Assembly: GCA_017431345.1 (NCBI GenBank)
Contig: JAFRLH010000071.1
Span: 38,953 to 102,952 of the forward strand
DNA from: Lachnospiraceae bacterium
GTDB lineage: Bacteria; Bacillota; Clostridia; Lachnospirales; Lachnospiraceae
Length of the DNA stretch: 64,000 nucleotides
Reading direction: 5' to 3'
Part shown: positions 18,376-28,132 of the stretch, in pieces
How positions within the stretch are numbered: the stretch's first letter is position 1
How the letters are laid out: every line of letters begins with the position of its first letter
Made by a program: the position numbers and the translations under genes
Notes under the pieces: model-generated
Databases searched by the model: none
Told to the model about the DNA's origin: nothing
What the model saw: only the letters and a program-made list of their open reading frames with translations

Positions 18376-19080
18376 ATGGGTTACTATTACGGGTACGGTA
18401 TTGACTGGACATATATCCTGGTGATCATCGGCGCGGTAATATCAATGATCGCGTCCTCCAGGGTAAATTCGGAATTCAGAAAGTATTCGCGTGTCGCAAG
18501 CCGGAGCGGACTTACAGGCGCACAGGCTGCGATGGAGCTCCTTCATTCGCAGGGGATCTATGATGTGAGCGTGCAGCACATTGCAGGAAATCTGACGGAT
18601 CATTTTGACCCGCGGAACAAGACGGTCAGTCTCTCGGATCTGGTCTATAATTCGACGAGCCTTGCTGCGATCGGTGTTGCAGCGCATGAATGCGGACACG
18701 CCATGCAGCACGCGAAAGGCTATGCGCCGCTCGCGATCAGAAGCGCGCTGGTGCCGGTCGCAAATATCGGTTCAACGCTTTCCTGGCCGCTCATCATTAT
18801 CGGACTGCTGATCGGAGGATCTCCCAGTACCTTCTTTATTAAGCTGGGAATCATTTTCTTCATGGGCGCTCTTTTGTTCCAGATCGTTACGCTGCCGGTC
18901 GAGTTCAACGCTTCCGCCCGTGCACTCCGCCTTCTGCAGTCCACAGGCCTGATGGCACAGGATGAAGTGACGGGTTCCAGAAAAGTCCTGAAGGCGGCGG
19001 CGCTCACTTATGTGGCTGCGGTTGCCGCTTCGATCCTGCAGCTGATAAGACTGCTTGCCATTGCGAACCGCAGGAGATAG
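18376..19080 (+). CDS. YugP-type zinc-dependent membrane metallopeptidase
   Basis: A 234-residue membrane protein. The zinc-binding motif is AAHECGHAMQH (HExxH, near residue 105), flanked by hydrophobic segments at the N-terminus and after residue 130. It matches the neutral zinc metallopeptidase family represented by B. subtilis YugP, found between fmt and rsmB in many Clostridia. The substrate is unknown. The next gene begins two bases after its stop. Confidence 0.85.
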   Translation: MGYYYGYGIDWTYILVIIGAVISMIASSRVNSEFRKYSRVASRSGLTGAQAAMELLHSQGIYDVSVQHIAGNLTDHFDPRNKTVSLSDLVYNSTSLAAIGVAAHECGHAMQHAKGYAPLAIRSALVPVANIGSTLSWPLIIIGLLIGGSPSTFFIKLGIIFFMGALLFQIVTLPVEFNASARALRLLQSTGLMAQDEVTGSRKVLKAAALTYVAAVAASILQLIRLLAIANRRR

Positions 19081-19082
19081 CT

Positions 19083-20399
19083 ATGATTACTGCCAGAGAT
19101 GCAGCGCTTTCGATCCTTGTGAAAATGGAGGAGGGAGAGAAGATCGGAGATCTTCTGAACGCCCTCCCGGATGCGCATCCCGCTTTTAAAAACGAAGACA
19201 TCAGGCTTGTCAGAAGGCTGGTCAAAGGGACAAAAGAGGAACAGCTTTATCTGGACTATCTGATCGATCAGGTCTCAAAGCTTCCGGCAGAACGCATGAA
19301 ACCCGTGATCCGGAATGCCCTGCGCATGGGCTTTTACCAGAAAGCGTTCATGGACCGGGTCCCTCCCCGCGCGGCCATTTATGAAACCGTAGCATCCGTC
19401 AAAAAGACCAGGCAGAAAAGCCTGGCGGGTTTTGTCAACGGTGTGCTGCGTTCCGCTTACAGAAAGACCGACTGGGCACCGGTTCCGGAATATATTAAGC
19501 TCGGCCTTCCCGAATGGATGATGAAGCTGTTCGTGAAGGAGTTCGGAGAAGAGAATACTGCGAAGATGGCAGCCGCTTTTAAAGGCCCTCAGAAAGTGTA
19601 TATCCGTTTCAGGGGAGATGCTTCGCTTGACGGAAAACGCATTGAGATCCTGAAAGCCTGCGGGGTGGATGCGGAGAAAGCTTCCTTCCCGGAAAGAGCC
19701 TGGTCTATTTCGGGAAGTGACGATATCCGGCGTATCCCCCTGTTTGCCGCGGGAGAGATGACGGTGCAGGACATTTCTTCCATGCTGGTCGGCTATCTTG
19801 CCGGAAAGCTGGGCGGAGAGACCGTGCTGGATGTATGCGCGGCACCGGGCGGCAAAAGCCTTTTTGCAGCGGATGTCCTGCCGGATGCGATGGTGCTGTC
19901 CTGCGATAAATCTGACAGAAAGTGCGCGCTGATTTCGGAAAATACGGCGCGCGCCGGGGCGCCGAATATCAAAGTCATCTGCCAGGACGCGGCTGCTTTC
20001 GTCCCGGAATGGGAGGAAGCCATGGATATCGTGATCGCAGATCTTCCCTGCTCCGGCCTTGGCGTGCTCGGCAGGAAACCGGATATCAAATATAATGCTT
20101 CCCCCTCGGAGATCGCACAGCTGGCAAAGCTGCAGCGGGAGATCCTGGATAATGTCAGGAAATATGTCAGGCCGGGCGGGGTGCTGATCTACAGTACATG
20201 CACCGTAACGAAGGAAGAGAACGAAGGAGGAAGGGACTATATCCTGTCGCATTCTTCTCTCGTTCCCGAAGATATCACACCGCTTCTTCCGGAGGTGCTG
20301 CAGTCCCGGGAGACCGCCCGCGAGGGATATATCAGGACGCTGCCGGGGATCGATCCCTGCGACGGATTTTTTATTTCGGTATTCAGAAAGAAGATATGA
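19083..20399 (+). CDS. rsmB: 16S rRNA (cytosine(967)-C(5))-methyltransferase
   Basis: A 438-residue protein with an N-terminal NusB-like helical domain (residues 1-140) and a Sun-family methyltransferase domain. The SAM motif is DVCAAPGGKSL near residue 250, the DLPCSGLGVLGRKPDIK motif near 318 and the second catalytic-type Cys in YSTCTVTKEEN near 370. It methylates C967 (E. coli numbering) of 16S rRNA. It overlaps rlmN by four bases. Confidence 0.94.
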   Translation: MITARDAALSILVKMEEGEKIGDLLNALPDAHPAFKNEDIRLVRRLVKGTKEEQLYLDYLIDQVSKLPAERMKPVIRNALRMGFYQKAFMDRVPPRAAIYETVASVKKTRQKSLAGFVNGVLRSAYRKTDWAPVPEYIKLGLPEWMMKLFVKEFGEENTAKMAAAFKGPQKVYIRFRGDASLDGKRIEILKACGVDAEKASFPERAWSISGSDDIRRIPLFAAGEMTVQDISSMLVGYLAGKLGGETVLDVCAAPGGKSLFAADVLPDAMVLSCDKSDRKCALISENTARAGAPNIKVICQDAAAFVPEWEEAMDIVIADLPCSGLGVLGRKPDIKYNASPSEIAQLAKLQREILDNVRKYVRPGGVLIYSTCTVTKEENEGGRDYILSHSSLVPEDITPLLPEVLQSRETAREGYIRTLPGIDPCDGFFISVFRKKI

Positions 20400-21463
20400 T
20401 GGAGAAGGACAGGATTACCCCGGCAGAGGGGAAAACGGATATTGCGTCGCTTTATGAACCGGAGATCAGGGACCTGCTCTCCGAGGCAGGTGAGCCTGCC
20501 TACAGAGCGGGACAGATCTATAAGTGGATCCACGAAAAAAGAGCGGTCTCGTTTGATGAGATGACAAATATACCGGCATCCCTGCGCGGGAAACTGAAGG
20601 CGACCGCATGGCTTCCGGATCCTGCCGCGGCGGCCCGCCAGATCTCGAAAACGGACGGTACACAGAAATTCGCGTTCAGGATGCGGGACGGACAGATCAT
20701 TGAAAGCGTATTCATGCCGTATAAACACGGCAATTCCGTATGTGTTTCCTCCCAGGCCGGCTGCCGGATGGGCTGCCATTTCTGCGCTTCGACGATCGGC
20801 GGACTGATCAGGAACCTGACCGCTTCGGAGATCCTGGCCCAGGTATACAGCATTGAACGGATCACCGAAGAAAGAGTGAGCAATGTTGTGGTCATGGGGA
20901 CCGGAGAACCGCTCGACAACTATGAGCAGGTCGTCCGTTTTATCAGGATCATGTCCGATGAAGCGGCAGGGGGGATCAGTCAGCGGGCGATTACCGTATC
21001 GACATGCGGGCTCGTACCGATGATCGACCGTCTTGCGGAGGAAAAACTGCAGATCACACTTGCGCTTTCGCTGCATGCGCCGGAGGATGCACTGCGGCGT
21101 ACCATGATGCCGGTCGCGCACAGATATACCATAGCAGAGACGATCGCGGCTTGTGACAGATACTTTGATGCTACGGGGAGAAGAGTCAGCTATGAATATG
21201 CGCTGATAGCCGGTGTCAATGATACGCCGGAGAGCGCAGACCGGCTGATCAGGCTTTTAGCCGGGAAAAACTGTCATGTCAATCTGATCCCTGTGAACCC
21301 TGTCAGGGAAAGAAATTACCGAAGAAGCAGCCGGGCGCACGCGGAGGATTTTAAAATTCGACTTGAAAAGTCCGGAATTAATGCTACTATTAGGAGAGGT
21401 ATGGGCGCTGATATTGACAGCGCCTGCGGCCAGTTAAGAAGAAGATTTCAGGAAAAAGCATAG
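20396..21463 (+). CDS. rlmN: Dual-specificity RNA methyltransferase RlmN
   Basis: A 355-residue radical-SAM enzyme. The cluster motif is GCRMGCHFCAST (CxxxCxxC near residue 120) and MGTGEPLDNYEQV is near residue 165. It methylates C2 of A2503 in 23S rRNA and A37 in some tRNAs. The ATG at 20396 overlaps the rsmB stop (ATGA) and another ATG follows at once; either may be used. The open frame extends further upstream inside rsmB but lacks homologous sequence there. Confidence 0.94.
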   Translation: MMEKDRITPAEGKTDIASLYEPEIRDLLSEAGEPAYRAGQIYKWIHEKRAVSFDEMTNIPASLRGKLKATAWLPDPAAAARQISKTDGTQKFAFRMRDGQIIESVFMPYKHGNSVCVSSQAGCRMGCHFCASTIGGLIRNLTASEILAQVYSIERITEERVSNVVVMGTGEPLDNYEQVVRFIRIMSDEAAGGISQRAITVSTCGLVPMIDRLAEEKLQITLALSLHAPEDALRRTMMPVAHRYTIAETIAACDRYFDATGRRVSYEYALIAGVNDTPESADRLIRLLAGKNCHVNLIPVNPVRERNYRRSSRAHAEDFKIRLEKSGINATIRRGMGADIDSACGQLRRRFQEKA

Positions 21464-21479
21464 GAAGGGAGGGAGAACT

Positions 21480-22223
21480 GTGAAGAGCTGTGCACTGACC
21501 GATGTCGGTCAGATCAGAAAGAATAATCAGGATTTTGTATTCGCACAGGATACACCGCTCGGCAGTCTCCCGAATTTCTATATGGTCGCCGACGGGATGG
21601 GCGGACACCAGGGCGGCGGATTCGCCTCGCGCTATACAGTGGAGCGGATGGTCGAACTGATCAGGGCTGACGACGGAGGCGATCCGATCCCTGCATTCAG
21701 CAAAGCGATCCAGGAAGTCAACAGGGAACTCTATCAGAAAGCCTGCGCCTTCGATGATCTTCACGGCATGGGCACGACGCTTGTCTGTGCGGTCATCGAT
21801 GACGGGATCCTATATGTGGCAAATATCGGCGACAGCCGCCTGTATATGATCGGCGGGGAGATCAGACAGATCACCAAAGATCATTCCTGGGTCGAGGAAA
21901 TGGTCGCAAAGGGAAGGATAGAGCGGGACAGTGAACTGTTCATCCAGAATAAGAATGTGATTACCAGGGCAGTAGGGGTAAGAAATTCCGTAACCGCTGA
22001 TTTTTTTGAAATAACCCTTACGCCCGGGAGCAGGATCCTGCTGTGTTCCGACGGACTGTCGAACATGGTGGATGACGAAGAGATCAGGCAGATCGTTAAT
22101 GAGAGCGGCACATGTCAGGAAGCAGTCCTGATGCTTCTGCAGGAGGGTAATCGCCGCGGGGGACAGGATAATATTTCCATAGTGGTGGTAGACCCTGAAA
22201 CGGGAGATGAAAAAACATGCTGA
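21480..22223 (+). CDS. stp: PP2C-type serine/threonine phosphatase (Stp/PrpC)
   Basis: A 247-residue PPM phosphatase with the metal-binding motifs VADGMGGHQGG (near residue 37), NIGDSRLYMI (near 118), LCSDGLSNMV (near 183) and GGQDNISIVVV at the end. It removes phosphates placed by the PASTA kinase encoded next. The start is a GTG preceded by GGGAGGGAG. It overlaps prkC by seven bases; the phosphatase-kinase-rsgA order is standard. Confidence 0.94.
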   Translation: MKSCALTDVGQIRKNNQDFVFAQDTPLGSLPNFYMVADGMGGHQGGGFASRYTVERMVELIRADDGGDPIPAFSKAIQEVNRELYQKACAFDDLHGMGTTLVCAVIDDGILYVANIGDSRLYMIGGEIRQITKDHSWVEEMVAKGRIERDSELFIQNKNVITRAVGVRNSVTADFFEITLTPGSRILLCSDGLSNMVDDEEIRQIVNESGTCQEAVLMLLQEGNRRGGQDNISIVVVDPETGDEKTC

Positions 22224-24436
22224 GAGCCGGAACATTTTTAGGAAACAGATATGAGATCATAAGCCGCATAGGCTCGGGCGGAATGTCTGATGTATACAAG
22301 GCAACGGACTTGAAGCTCAACCGTGCGGTCGCGATAAAAGTACTGAAGTCGGAATACTCCAACGAGAAGAATTTCGTAAGCAAGTTCCGCATGGAAGCCC
22401 AGTCCGCTGCAGGACTCGCGCATCCGAACATCGTCAATGTCTACGATGTCGGCGAGGACAGAGGCGTTCATTATATTGTAATGGAACTGGTGGAAGGGAT
22501 CACCCTGAAAAAATACATTGAACGCAAGAAAAAACTCGAGATCAGGGAATCCATTGAAGTAGCCATGCAGGTCGCAAGAGGAATCGAGGCGGCGCACAAG
22601 CAGCACATTATTCACAGAGATATCAAGCCGCAGAACATCATGATTTCCAGAGACGGCAAGGTGAAAGTCACCGACTTTGGTATTGCAAGGGCTTCTTCCT
22701 CGCAGACCATCAGCTCCAACACGATGGGCAGCGTCCATTATATTTCCCCGGAACAGGCAAGAGGCGGATACTGCGACGAGCGGAGCGACATTTACTCGCT
22801 GGGCATCACGCTTTATGAGATGCTTACCGGCAGAGTGCCGTTTGAAGGAGAGTCCACGGTCTCGGTTGCACTCCTGCATATCCAGGGAGAAATGGTGCCG
22901 CCGAGGGAATACGAGCCGCTGATCCCCGTGAGCCTTGAAAAGATCATCCTGAAATGCACCCAGAAAAAGCCGGAACTCAGGTATTCTTCAGCTACGGAAC
23001 TGATCAGCGACCTTAAGAAATCCCTGACCATGCCGAATGAAGACTTTGTGCGCATCGCATCGCTCACCAGTTCTTCTCCGACCATGGTCTTCTCGGGAGA
23101 CGACAAGGAAGAGATCGAAAGGCAGAGGAACGTCCGTGCCGGCGCCTATAAAAAAGATTACGGCATGGATGATACTGCCGATTATGACAACGATGACCGC
23201 ATGCCCAGACGCGAAAGGACCTATGTATCCGACCGCGACAGGACGCACAGACGTTATAATGATTATGACGACGATGAGTATTCCTACAGCGGATATACCG
23301 GCAGGGATTCGGGAATGGAGAGAGTCATTACCGGCATTTCGATCGTTGTCGCGCTTATTATTGTGATCATCGTGGCGGTATTTGCCCTGCGGGGATGCGG
23401 ATCGGATATGGCGTTCCTTCCGGATGATACCTCTGCTGCTGAAAGCACAGGAACGGAAGTGTCGACCCAGGGGGATGAGGACGCGCAGCAGGTCGCCATG
23501 AAGAATCTTCTGGGCATGACGCAGCGGAATGCGGTGAAGACGCTCGAGGATATGGGACTGGAAGCAAATGTGGAGACCGGACCGTCGGATGATTACAAAG
23601 AGGGGCAGGTCTTTGAGCAGGAATACAGGGAAGGTGAGATGATCGATCCCGGCACTGTCGTTACGATCAAGGTCAGCACGGGTGTGGAGGCCATTACGAT
23701 TCCCACGAATATCCTGGGCTCGAGCGAAGCCAATGCAAGATCCATCCTGGAAAGCCTCGGGTTCCGGGTGGCCGGTAAGACACGGAGCGAGAACAGTGAT
23801 TCGATCGAGGAAGGCATGGTGATCAATACGGATCCTTCCGCCGGATCTGCAGCTTCAAAGGGCGCCTCTGTTACCCTGATCATTTCGGAAGGACCTGCAG
23901 TCAAGGAAGTAAAAGTGCCCGATATTACCGGACTTTCGGAATCAAAAGCAGTTGAACGGCTGGAGGACAATGATCTGAAGGCCGGCAAGATCAGCTATGA
24001 AGCCAGTGACAGCGTTTCCAAGGGAATGGTCATCAGACAGGATCCGGAAGCGGGCGAAAAGGTCGAAGAGAACACATCGGTTTCGTTCACGGTCAGCAGC
24101 GGTTCTGAGCAGGTCGAGGTTCCGAATCTGATTTACATGAGCCTTTCCGAAGCGAAGTCCGCGCTTTCAGAAGCAGGCCTTGATGTCGGTGATGTAGACG
24201 AGGACTACAGTGAAGAAAGCGACAGGGATGTCGTGATCAGCCAGAGCAAAAAGGGCGGATCCAAAGTCAAAAAGGGAAGCAGCATCGATATTGTGATCGG
24301 AAAGGGACCGAAACCGACCACGGCGGCAGCGACGGAGGAGCCGGAAACGCCGGAAATGTTCGAAGACGGCGGCGATCCGGATGAATATGAGAATGAACCC
24401 GAACCGCAGCCCGCAGATGACGAAGTCATATCATGA
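22217..24436 (+). CDS. prkC: PASTA-domain serine/threonine protein kinase
   Basis: A 739-residue Hanks-type kinase. The catalytic domain (residues 1-275) has the glycine loop GSGGMSDVY, HRDIKPQNIM and DFGIARA. A charged juxtamembrane region precedes one membrane helix at about 371-393. Four extracellular PASTA repeats follow (about 425-700), then an acidic Pro/Glu tail. The PASTA part senses muropeptides or lipid II; the kinase controls cell wall growth and dormancy in Firmicutes. It overlaps stp and rsgA. Confidence 0.95.
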   Translation: MLRAGTFLGNRYEIISRIGSGGMSDVYKATDLKLNRAVAIKVLKSEYSNEKNFVSKFRMEAQSAAGLAHPNIVNVYDVGEDRGVHYIVMELVEGITLKKYIERKKKLEIRESIEVAMQVARGIEAAHKQHIIHRDIKPQNIMISRDGKVKVTDFGIARASSSQTISSNTMGSVHYISPEQARGGYCDERSDIYSLGITLYEMLTGRVPFEGESTVSVALLHIQGEMVPPREYEPLIPVSLEKIILKCTQKKPELRYSSATELISDLKKSLTMPNEDFVRIASLTSSSPTMVFSGDDKEEIERQRNVRAGAYKKDYGMDDTADYDNDDRMPRRERTYVSDRDRTHRRYNDYDDDEYSYSGYTGRDSGMERVITGISIVVALIIVIIVAVFALRGCGSDMAFLPDDTSAAESTGTEVSTQGDEDAQQVAMKNLLGMTQRNAVKTLEDMGLEANVETGPSDDYKEGQVFEQEYREGEMIDPGTVVTIKVSTGVEAITIPTNILGSSEANARSILESLGFRVAGKTRSENSDSIEEGMVINTDPSAGSAASKGASVTLIISEGPAVKEVKVPDITGLSESKAVERLEDNDLKAGKISYEASDSVSKGMVIRQDPEAGEKVEENTSVSFTVSSGSEQVEVPNLIYMSLSEAKSALSEAGLDVGDVDEDYSEESDRDVVISQSKKGGSKVKKGSSIDIVIGKGPKPTTAAATEEPETPEMFEDGGDPDEYENEPEPQPADDEVIS

Positions 24437-25317
24437 CGGGCGAAGGAACGATCATCCGCGGCGTCGGCGGATTCTATTATATCCATGACGGAAAAGATGT
24501 ATATGAATGCAGGGCCAGAGGCATTTTCAGGAACAGGAATGAAAAGCCTCTGGTAGGCGATAAAGTTGTATTTGATATCACTGATGCAGCGGATCTTAAA
24601 GGGAATGTGGTCAGTATCGCAGACAGAAAGAACTCCCTGATAAGACCCGCTGTTGCAAATGTAGACCGGGTGATGGTGGTCTTCGCGGTATCCGCGCCGG
24701 CGCCGAATCTGAACCTGCTGGACCGTTTTCTCATCATGATGAAAAAGCGGGGGATCCCGGTCGTGATCCTGTGGAACAAATGCGATCTTCTCCCGGACGA
24801 AAAAAGTGCTGTCTTTGAAGAGATCTACAGGAACAGCGGACATGACATGTACCGGATCTCTGCAGGAAGCGGGAACGGTGTTGAGAAAGTCCGGGAACTG
24901 CTGAAGGATTCCGTGACCGTCCTGGCCGGTCCTTCCGGCGTAGGAAAGAGCACACTGATCAACCGGATCTGTCCGGAAGCGGAGATGATGACAGGAGGCC
25001 TCAGCCGCAAAAATATGCGGGGGAGGCATACGACAAGACATACCGAGCTTTTTGCAGTACAGGGAGGCGGGTATATCCTTGATACGCCGGGCTTTTCCGC
25101 GCTGGATATCTTTGCGGAAGATCTGCGGGATCTGGAAGACTGTTACGCGGAATTTGCCGAATACAGGAAGACATGCAGATTCATGGACTGCGCGCATATC
25201 AATGAGCCGGACTGCGGCGTGAAAGCCGCAGTCGCAGAGGGCGCGGTCCACAGAATACGGTATGAGAATTATGTCCAGCTCTCTAAAGAGCTTGCGGACA
25301 GGAAAAAGTACAGGTGA
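24433..25317 (+). CDS. rsgA: Ribosome small-subunit-dependent GTPase A
   Basis: A 294-residue circularly permuted GTPase. An N-terminal OB fold is followed by NKCD near residue 115, then GPSGVGKSTLINR near 167 and DTPGFS near 217. A C-terminal zinc region contains CRFMDCAHINEPDCGV. It matures the 30S subunit. It overlaps prkC by four bases, and the rpe start lies five bases after its stop. Confidence 0.96.
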   Translation: MTGEGTIIRGVGGFYYIHDGKDVYECRARGIFRNRNEKPLVGDKVVFDITDAADLKGNVVSIADRKNSLIRPAVANVDRVMVVFAVSAPAPNLNLLDRFLIMMKKRGIPVVILWNKCDLLPDEKSAVFEEIYRNSGHDMYRISAGSGNGVEKVRELLKDSVTVLAGPSGVGKSTLINRICPEAEMMTGGLSRKNMRGRHTTRHTELFAVQGGGYILDTPGFSALDIFAEDLRDLEDCYAEFAEYRKTCRFMDCAHINEPDCGVKAAVAEGAVHRIRYENYVQLSKELADRKKYR

Positions 25318-25322
25318 ACAGT

Positions 25323-25997
25323 ATGAAAGAACAACTGCAGTACCATCTTGCGCCTTCGATCTTATCCGCCGATTTTACACAGCTGGGCAGCCAGATCAGC
25401 GCAGTACAGGCAGCCGGAGCGGATTATCTGCATATCGATGTCATGGACGGGCATTTTGTCCCGAGCATCTCTTACGGGATGCCGGTGATCAAAAGCATCC
25501 GGAAAGCGACAGACATGGTCTTTGATGTACACCTTATGATCGAAGAGCCGGACAGATATCTGGACGATTTCAGGGCTGCGGGAGCAGACCTCATTACCGT
25601 GCATGCCGAGGCGTGCAGACATCTTGACAGGACGCTTCATCATATTAAGGAGATGGGGCTTATGGCAGGAGCTGCCGTCAACCCGGCAACACCGGTATCC
25701 GTGCTCACCCATGTTCTTCCTCTTTGCGACATGGTGCTTATCATGTCCGTGAACCCCGGATTCGGCGGGCAGGATTACATTCCTTATTCGACCGATAAAA
25801 TTAAGGAACTCAGGGGAATGCTGGATGCCCGGGGGCTGCGGACTGATATAGAAGTGGACGGCGGCGTGAATGCATCGCGCATTCCGATGCTGATCTCAGC
25901 CGGTGCAAATGTTCTGGTCGCCGGTTCGGCGGTATTCAAAGGTGATGCGGAAAAGAATGCGCGTGAACTGCTGAGAGCAATGGAAGAGTGCATTTGA
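25323..25997 (+). CDS. rpe: Ribulose-phosphate 3-epimerase
   Basis: A 224-residue TIM barrel beginning with HLAPSILSADF. HIDVMDGHFVP (near residue 36) and EVDGGVNA (near 178) carry the metal and catalytic residues. It interconverts ribulose 5-phosphate and xylulose 5-phosphate in the pentose phosphate pathway. The ATG lies five bases after AGGTGA; a GTG nine bases earlier overlaps the rsgA stop and is the alternative. It ends the fmt-rpe run. Confidence 0.95.
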   Translation: MKEQLQYHLAPSILSADFTQLGSQISAVQAAGADYLHIDVMDGHFVPSISYGMPVIKSIRKATDMVFDVHLMIEEPDRYLDDFRAAGADLITVHAEACRHLDRTLHHIKEMGLMAGAAVNPATPVSVLTHVLPLCDMVLIMSVNPGFGGQDYIPYSTDKIKELRGMLDARGLRTDIEVDGGVNASRIPMLISAGANVLVAGSAVFKGDAEKNARELLRAMEECI

Positions 25998-26014
25998 CAG
26001 ATCTGTGAAACATA

Positions 26015-26049
26015 AAAAAACTGACGTGCAGGTGCACGTCAGCTTTTTT
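26015..26049. terminator. Bidirectional terminator between rpe and tRNA-Leu
   Basis: CTGACGTGCA (26021-26030) pairs with TGCACGTCAG (26033-26042), flanked by A-runs and T-runs, so it can end both rpe and the minus-strand tRNA transcript. Confidence 0.9.
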
Positions 26050-26053
26050 ATGA

Positions 26054-26139
26054 TGCCGGCTACCGGAATCGAACCGGTACGAGTGTCACCACCCGCGGGA
26101 TTTTAAGTCCCGTGCGTCTGCCAGTTCCGCCAAGCCGGC
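26054..26139 (-). tRNA. tRNA-Leu (anticodon UAA)
   Basis: On the - strand, 86 bases begin GCCGGCTTGGCGGAACTGGC and end with GGTTCGATTCC, GCCGGC and discriminator A. The acceptor stem pairs perfectly, the anticodon loop reads CTTAAAA (anticodon TAA), and there is a long variable arm as in class II tRNAs. CCA is not encoded. Confidence 0.96.
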
Positions 26140-26225
26140 TTCGGATTCTATTTATATCATATCCTGCCCTGATTTGCAAGCAGGTCTTGTACTCCCGGGA
26201 GATAGCCTCTCCCGGCAACTCGTTC

Positions 26226-26255
26226 TTGACAAAGGTTCTCCGGCAGGAGTAATCT
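26226..26255 (+). promoter_or_regulatory. Promoter for the ABC exporter pair
   Basis: TTGACA (26226-26231) and TAATCT (26250-26255) are 18 bases apart. Just upstream lies the dyad CGGGAGA...TCTCCCG (about 26197-26215). No MarR-type regulator gene precedes the exporter. Confidence 0.55.
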
Positions 26256-26329
26256 AACCACTAACAGATGTATGAAAGAAGTTTGTCCTTTTACGGGCGT
26301 TCCTGAAAAGACAGCGGGCAGGTAATCAA

Positions 26330-28132
26330 ATGATAAAAACACTGGCATCCTATATCAGGGAGTTCAGGCTCCCATCCATCCTTACGCCGGTCATGATGGT
26401 GGCGGAAGTCATCATGGAGATGGTGATCCCGCTTCTCATGGCTTCGATCATTGACAACGGCGTGGAAAAAGGCGATCTGCAGCATATCATGAAAGTCGGC
26501 ATGATCATGGTCATTGCCGCCGGCTTCGGACTGCTGTTCGGCATCCTCGGCGGCGTTTTCGCGGCAAAAGCTTCTACCGGCTTCGCGCGGAATCTGCGGA
26601 AAGCGATGTTCGACCATATCCAGACCTTTTCCTTTGCCAATATTGACCGGTTCAGCACAGCCGGCCTGATCACCAGGCTGACGACCGATGTCACGAATAT
26701 CCAGATGGCGTACCAGATGCTCCTCCGGATGTTCGTCCGCGCACCTATTACGCTGATCGTGGCGATGTGCATGGCCTTCTACATCAATCACAGTCTGGCC
26801 AGGATCTATCTTCTCGCAGTCCTGATCCTCGCTGTTTTCCTCGGACTGATCATATCGAATGTCACGAAGCATTTCCGTGAAGTGTTCAAAAAATATGACG
26901 ATCTGAATGCAAGCGTCCAGGAGAATGTTTCCGCGATCCGTGTCGTGAAAGCATACGTGCGGGAAGAATACGAAAAGAGCAAGTTTTTCCGGGCAAGCGA
27001 AAATGTTTACAGGCTGTTCGTAAAGGCTGAGAAGATCCTTACGCTGAATATGCCGATCATGATGACGACGATCTATACCTGCATCCTGCTGATCAGCTGG
27101 CTCGGCGCAAAGATGATCGTCAGCAGTACGCTCACGACCGGCGAACTGATGAGCCTGCTTGCCTACTGCATGAATATCCTGATGAGTCTGATGATGCTTT
27201 CCATGGTATTCGTCATGATCACGATGAGTTCTGCGAGCGGCCAGCGTATTGCCGAGGTGCTGAACGAAGAAAGTTCACTGACGAATCCGGAAGATCCGGT
27301 CTGTACGATCCCGGACGGCAGTGTGTCCTTTTCGCATGTTGATTTCAGATACAACAGGGACAGTGACGTCAATGTACTGAAGGATATCAGCCTTAAGATC
27401 GCTTCGGGCGAGACGGTCGGGATCATCGGCGCGACGGGAAGCGCGAAGACGACGCTGGTCAGCCTGATCAGCAGGCTTTACGATGTGAGCGGCGGAAGCG
27501 TGAAGGTGGGCGGCATCGATGTCAGGGCGTACGACCTGGATACGCTCCGGAACAATGTCGCGGTGGTCCTGCAGAAAAACGTGCTCTTTTCCGGTACGAT
27601 CCTGGACAACCTTCGCTGGGGAAACGAAAACGCTTCGGAAGAGGAGTGCGTAAGAGCCGCAAAGCTTGCCTGCGCCGATGAATTCATACGGAAATTCCCG
27701 GATGGCTACAACACGTATATCGAACAGGGCGGCAGCAATGTTTCCGGCGGACAGAAACAGCGGCTCTGCATCGCCAGGGCACTGTTAAAGGACCCGAAGG
27801 TCCTGATTCTTGACGACAGCACGAGTGCTGTCGATACAGCTACCGACGCCAGGATCAGAAAAGCCTTCCGGGAGGAGATCCCGGGCGTAACAAAGATCAT
27901 CATCGCCCAGCGCATTTCTTCGGTCATGGACGCAGACAGGATCCTTGTCCTGGAGAACGGGACCGTGCACGGTTTCGGCACGCATGAAGAGCTTCTCGGA
28001 AAGGATGAGATCTATACCGAGATCTACGAGACGCAGACAAGCGGAGGCGGAGATTTCGATGAAGCTGCCCGCGCTGCCGATGCGGACTACCGGGATGAGG
28101 AGTTTGACAGGAGAGGAGGCGAGAACGGATGA
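26330..28132 (+). CDS. ABC exporter half, multidrug type, degenerate-site subunit
   Basis: A 600-residue half transporter with an N-terminal six-helix exporter domain (about 1-310) and a C-terminal ATPase. Walker A reads GATGSAKTT near residue 367. The signature is VSGGQKQR. Walker B is VLILDDSTSAVD near 490, with Asp where the catalytic Glu normally stands. This is the pattern of the non-catalytic-site partner in BmrC/BmrD-like heterodimers. It overlaps the next half transporter by four bases. Substrate is unknown; drugs or lipids are typical. Confidence 0.9.
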   Translation: MIKTLASYIREFRLPSILTPVMMVAEVIMEMVIPLLMASIIDNGVEKGDLQHIMKVGMIMVIAAGFGLLFGILGGVFAAKASTGFARNLRKAMFDHIQTFSFANIDRFSTAGLITRLTTDVTNIQMAYQMLLRMFVRAPITLIVAMCMAFYINHSLARIYLLAVLILAVFLGLIISNVTKHFREVFKKYDDLNASVQENVSAIRVVKAYVREEYEKSKFFRASENVYRLFVKAEKILTLNMPIMMTTIYTCILLISWLGAKMIVSSTLTTGELMSLLAYCMNILMSLMMLSMVFVMITMSSASGQRIAEVLNEESSLTNPEDPVCTIPDGSVSFSHVDFRYNRDSDVNVLKDISLKIASGETVGIIGATGSAKTTLVSLISRLYDVSGGSVKVGGIDVRAYDLDTLRNNVAVVLQKNVLFSGTILDNLRWGNENASEEECVRAAKLACADEFIRKFPDGYNTYIEQGGSNVSGGQKQRLCIARALLKDPKVLILDDSTSAVDTATDARIRKAFREEIPGVTKIIIAQRISSVMDADRILVLENGTVHGFGTHEELLGKDEIYTEIYETQTSGGGDFDEAARAADADYRDEEFDRRGGENG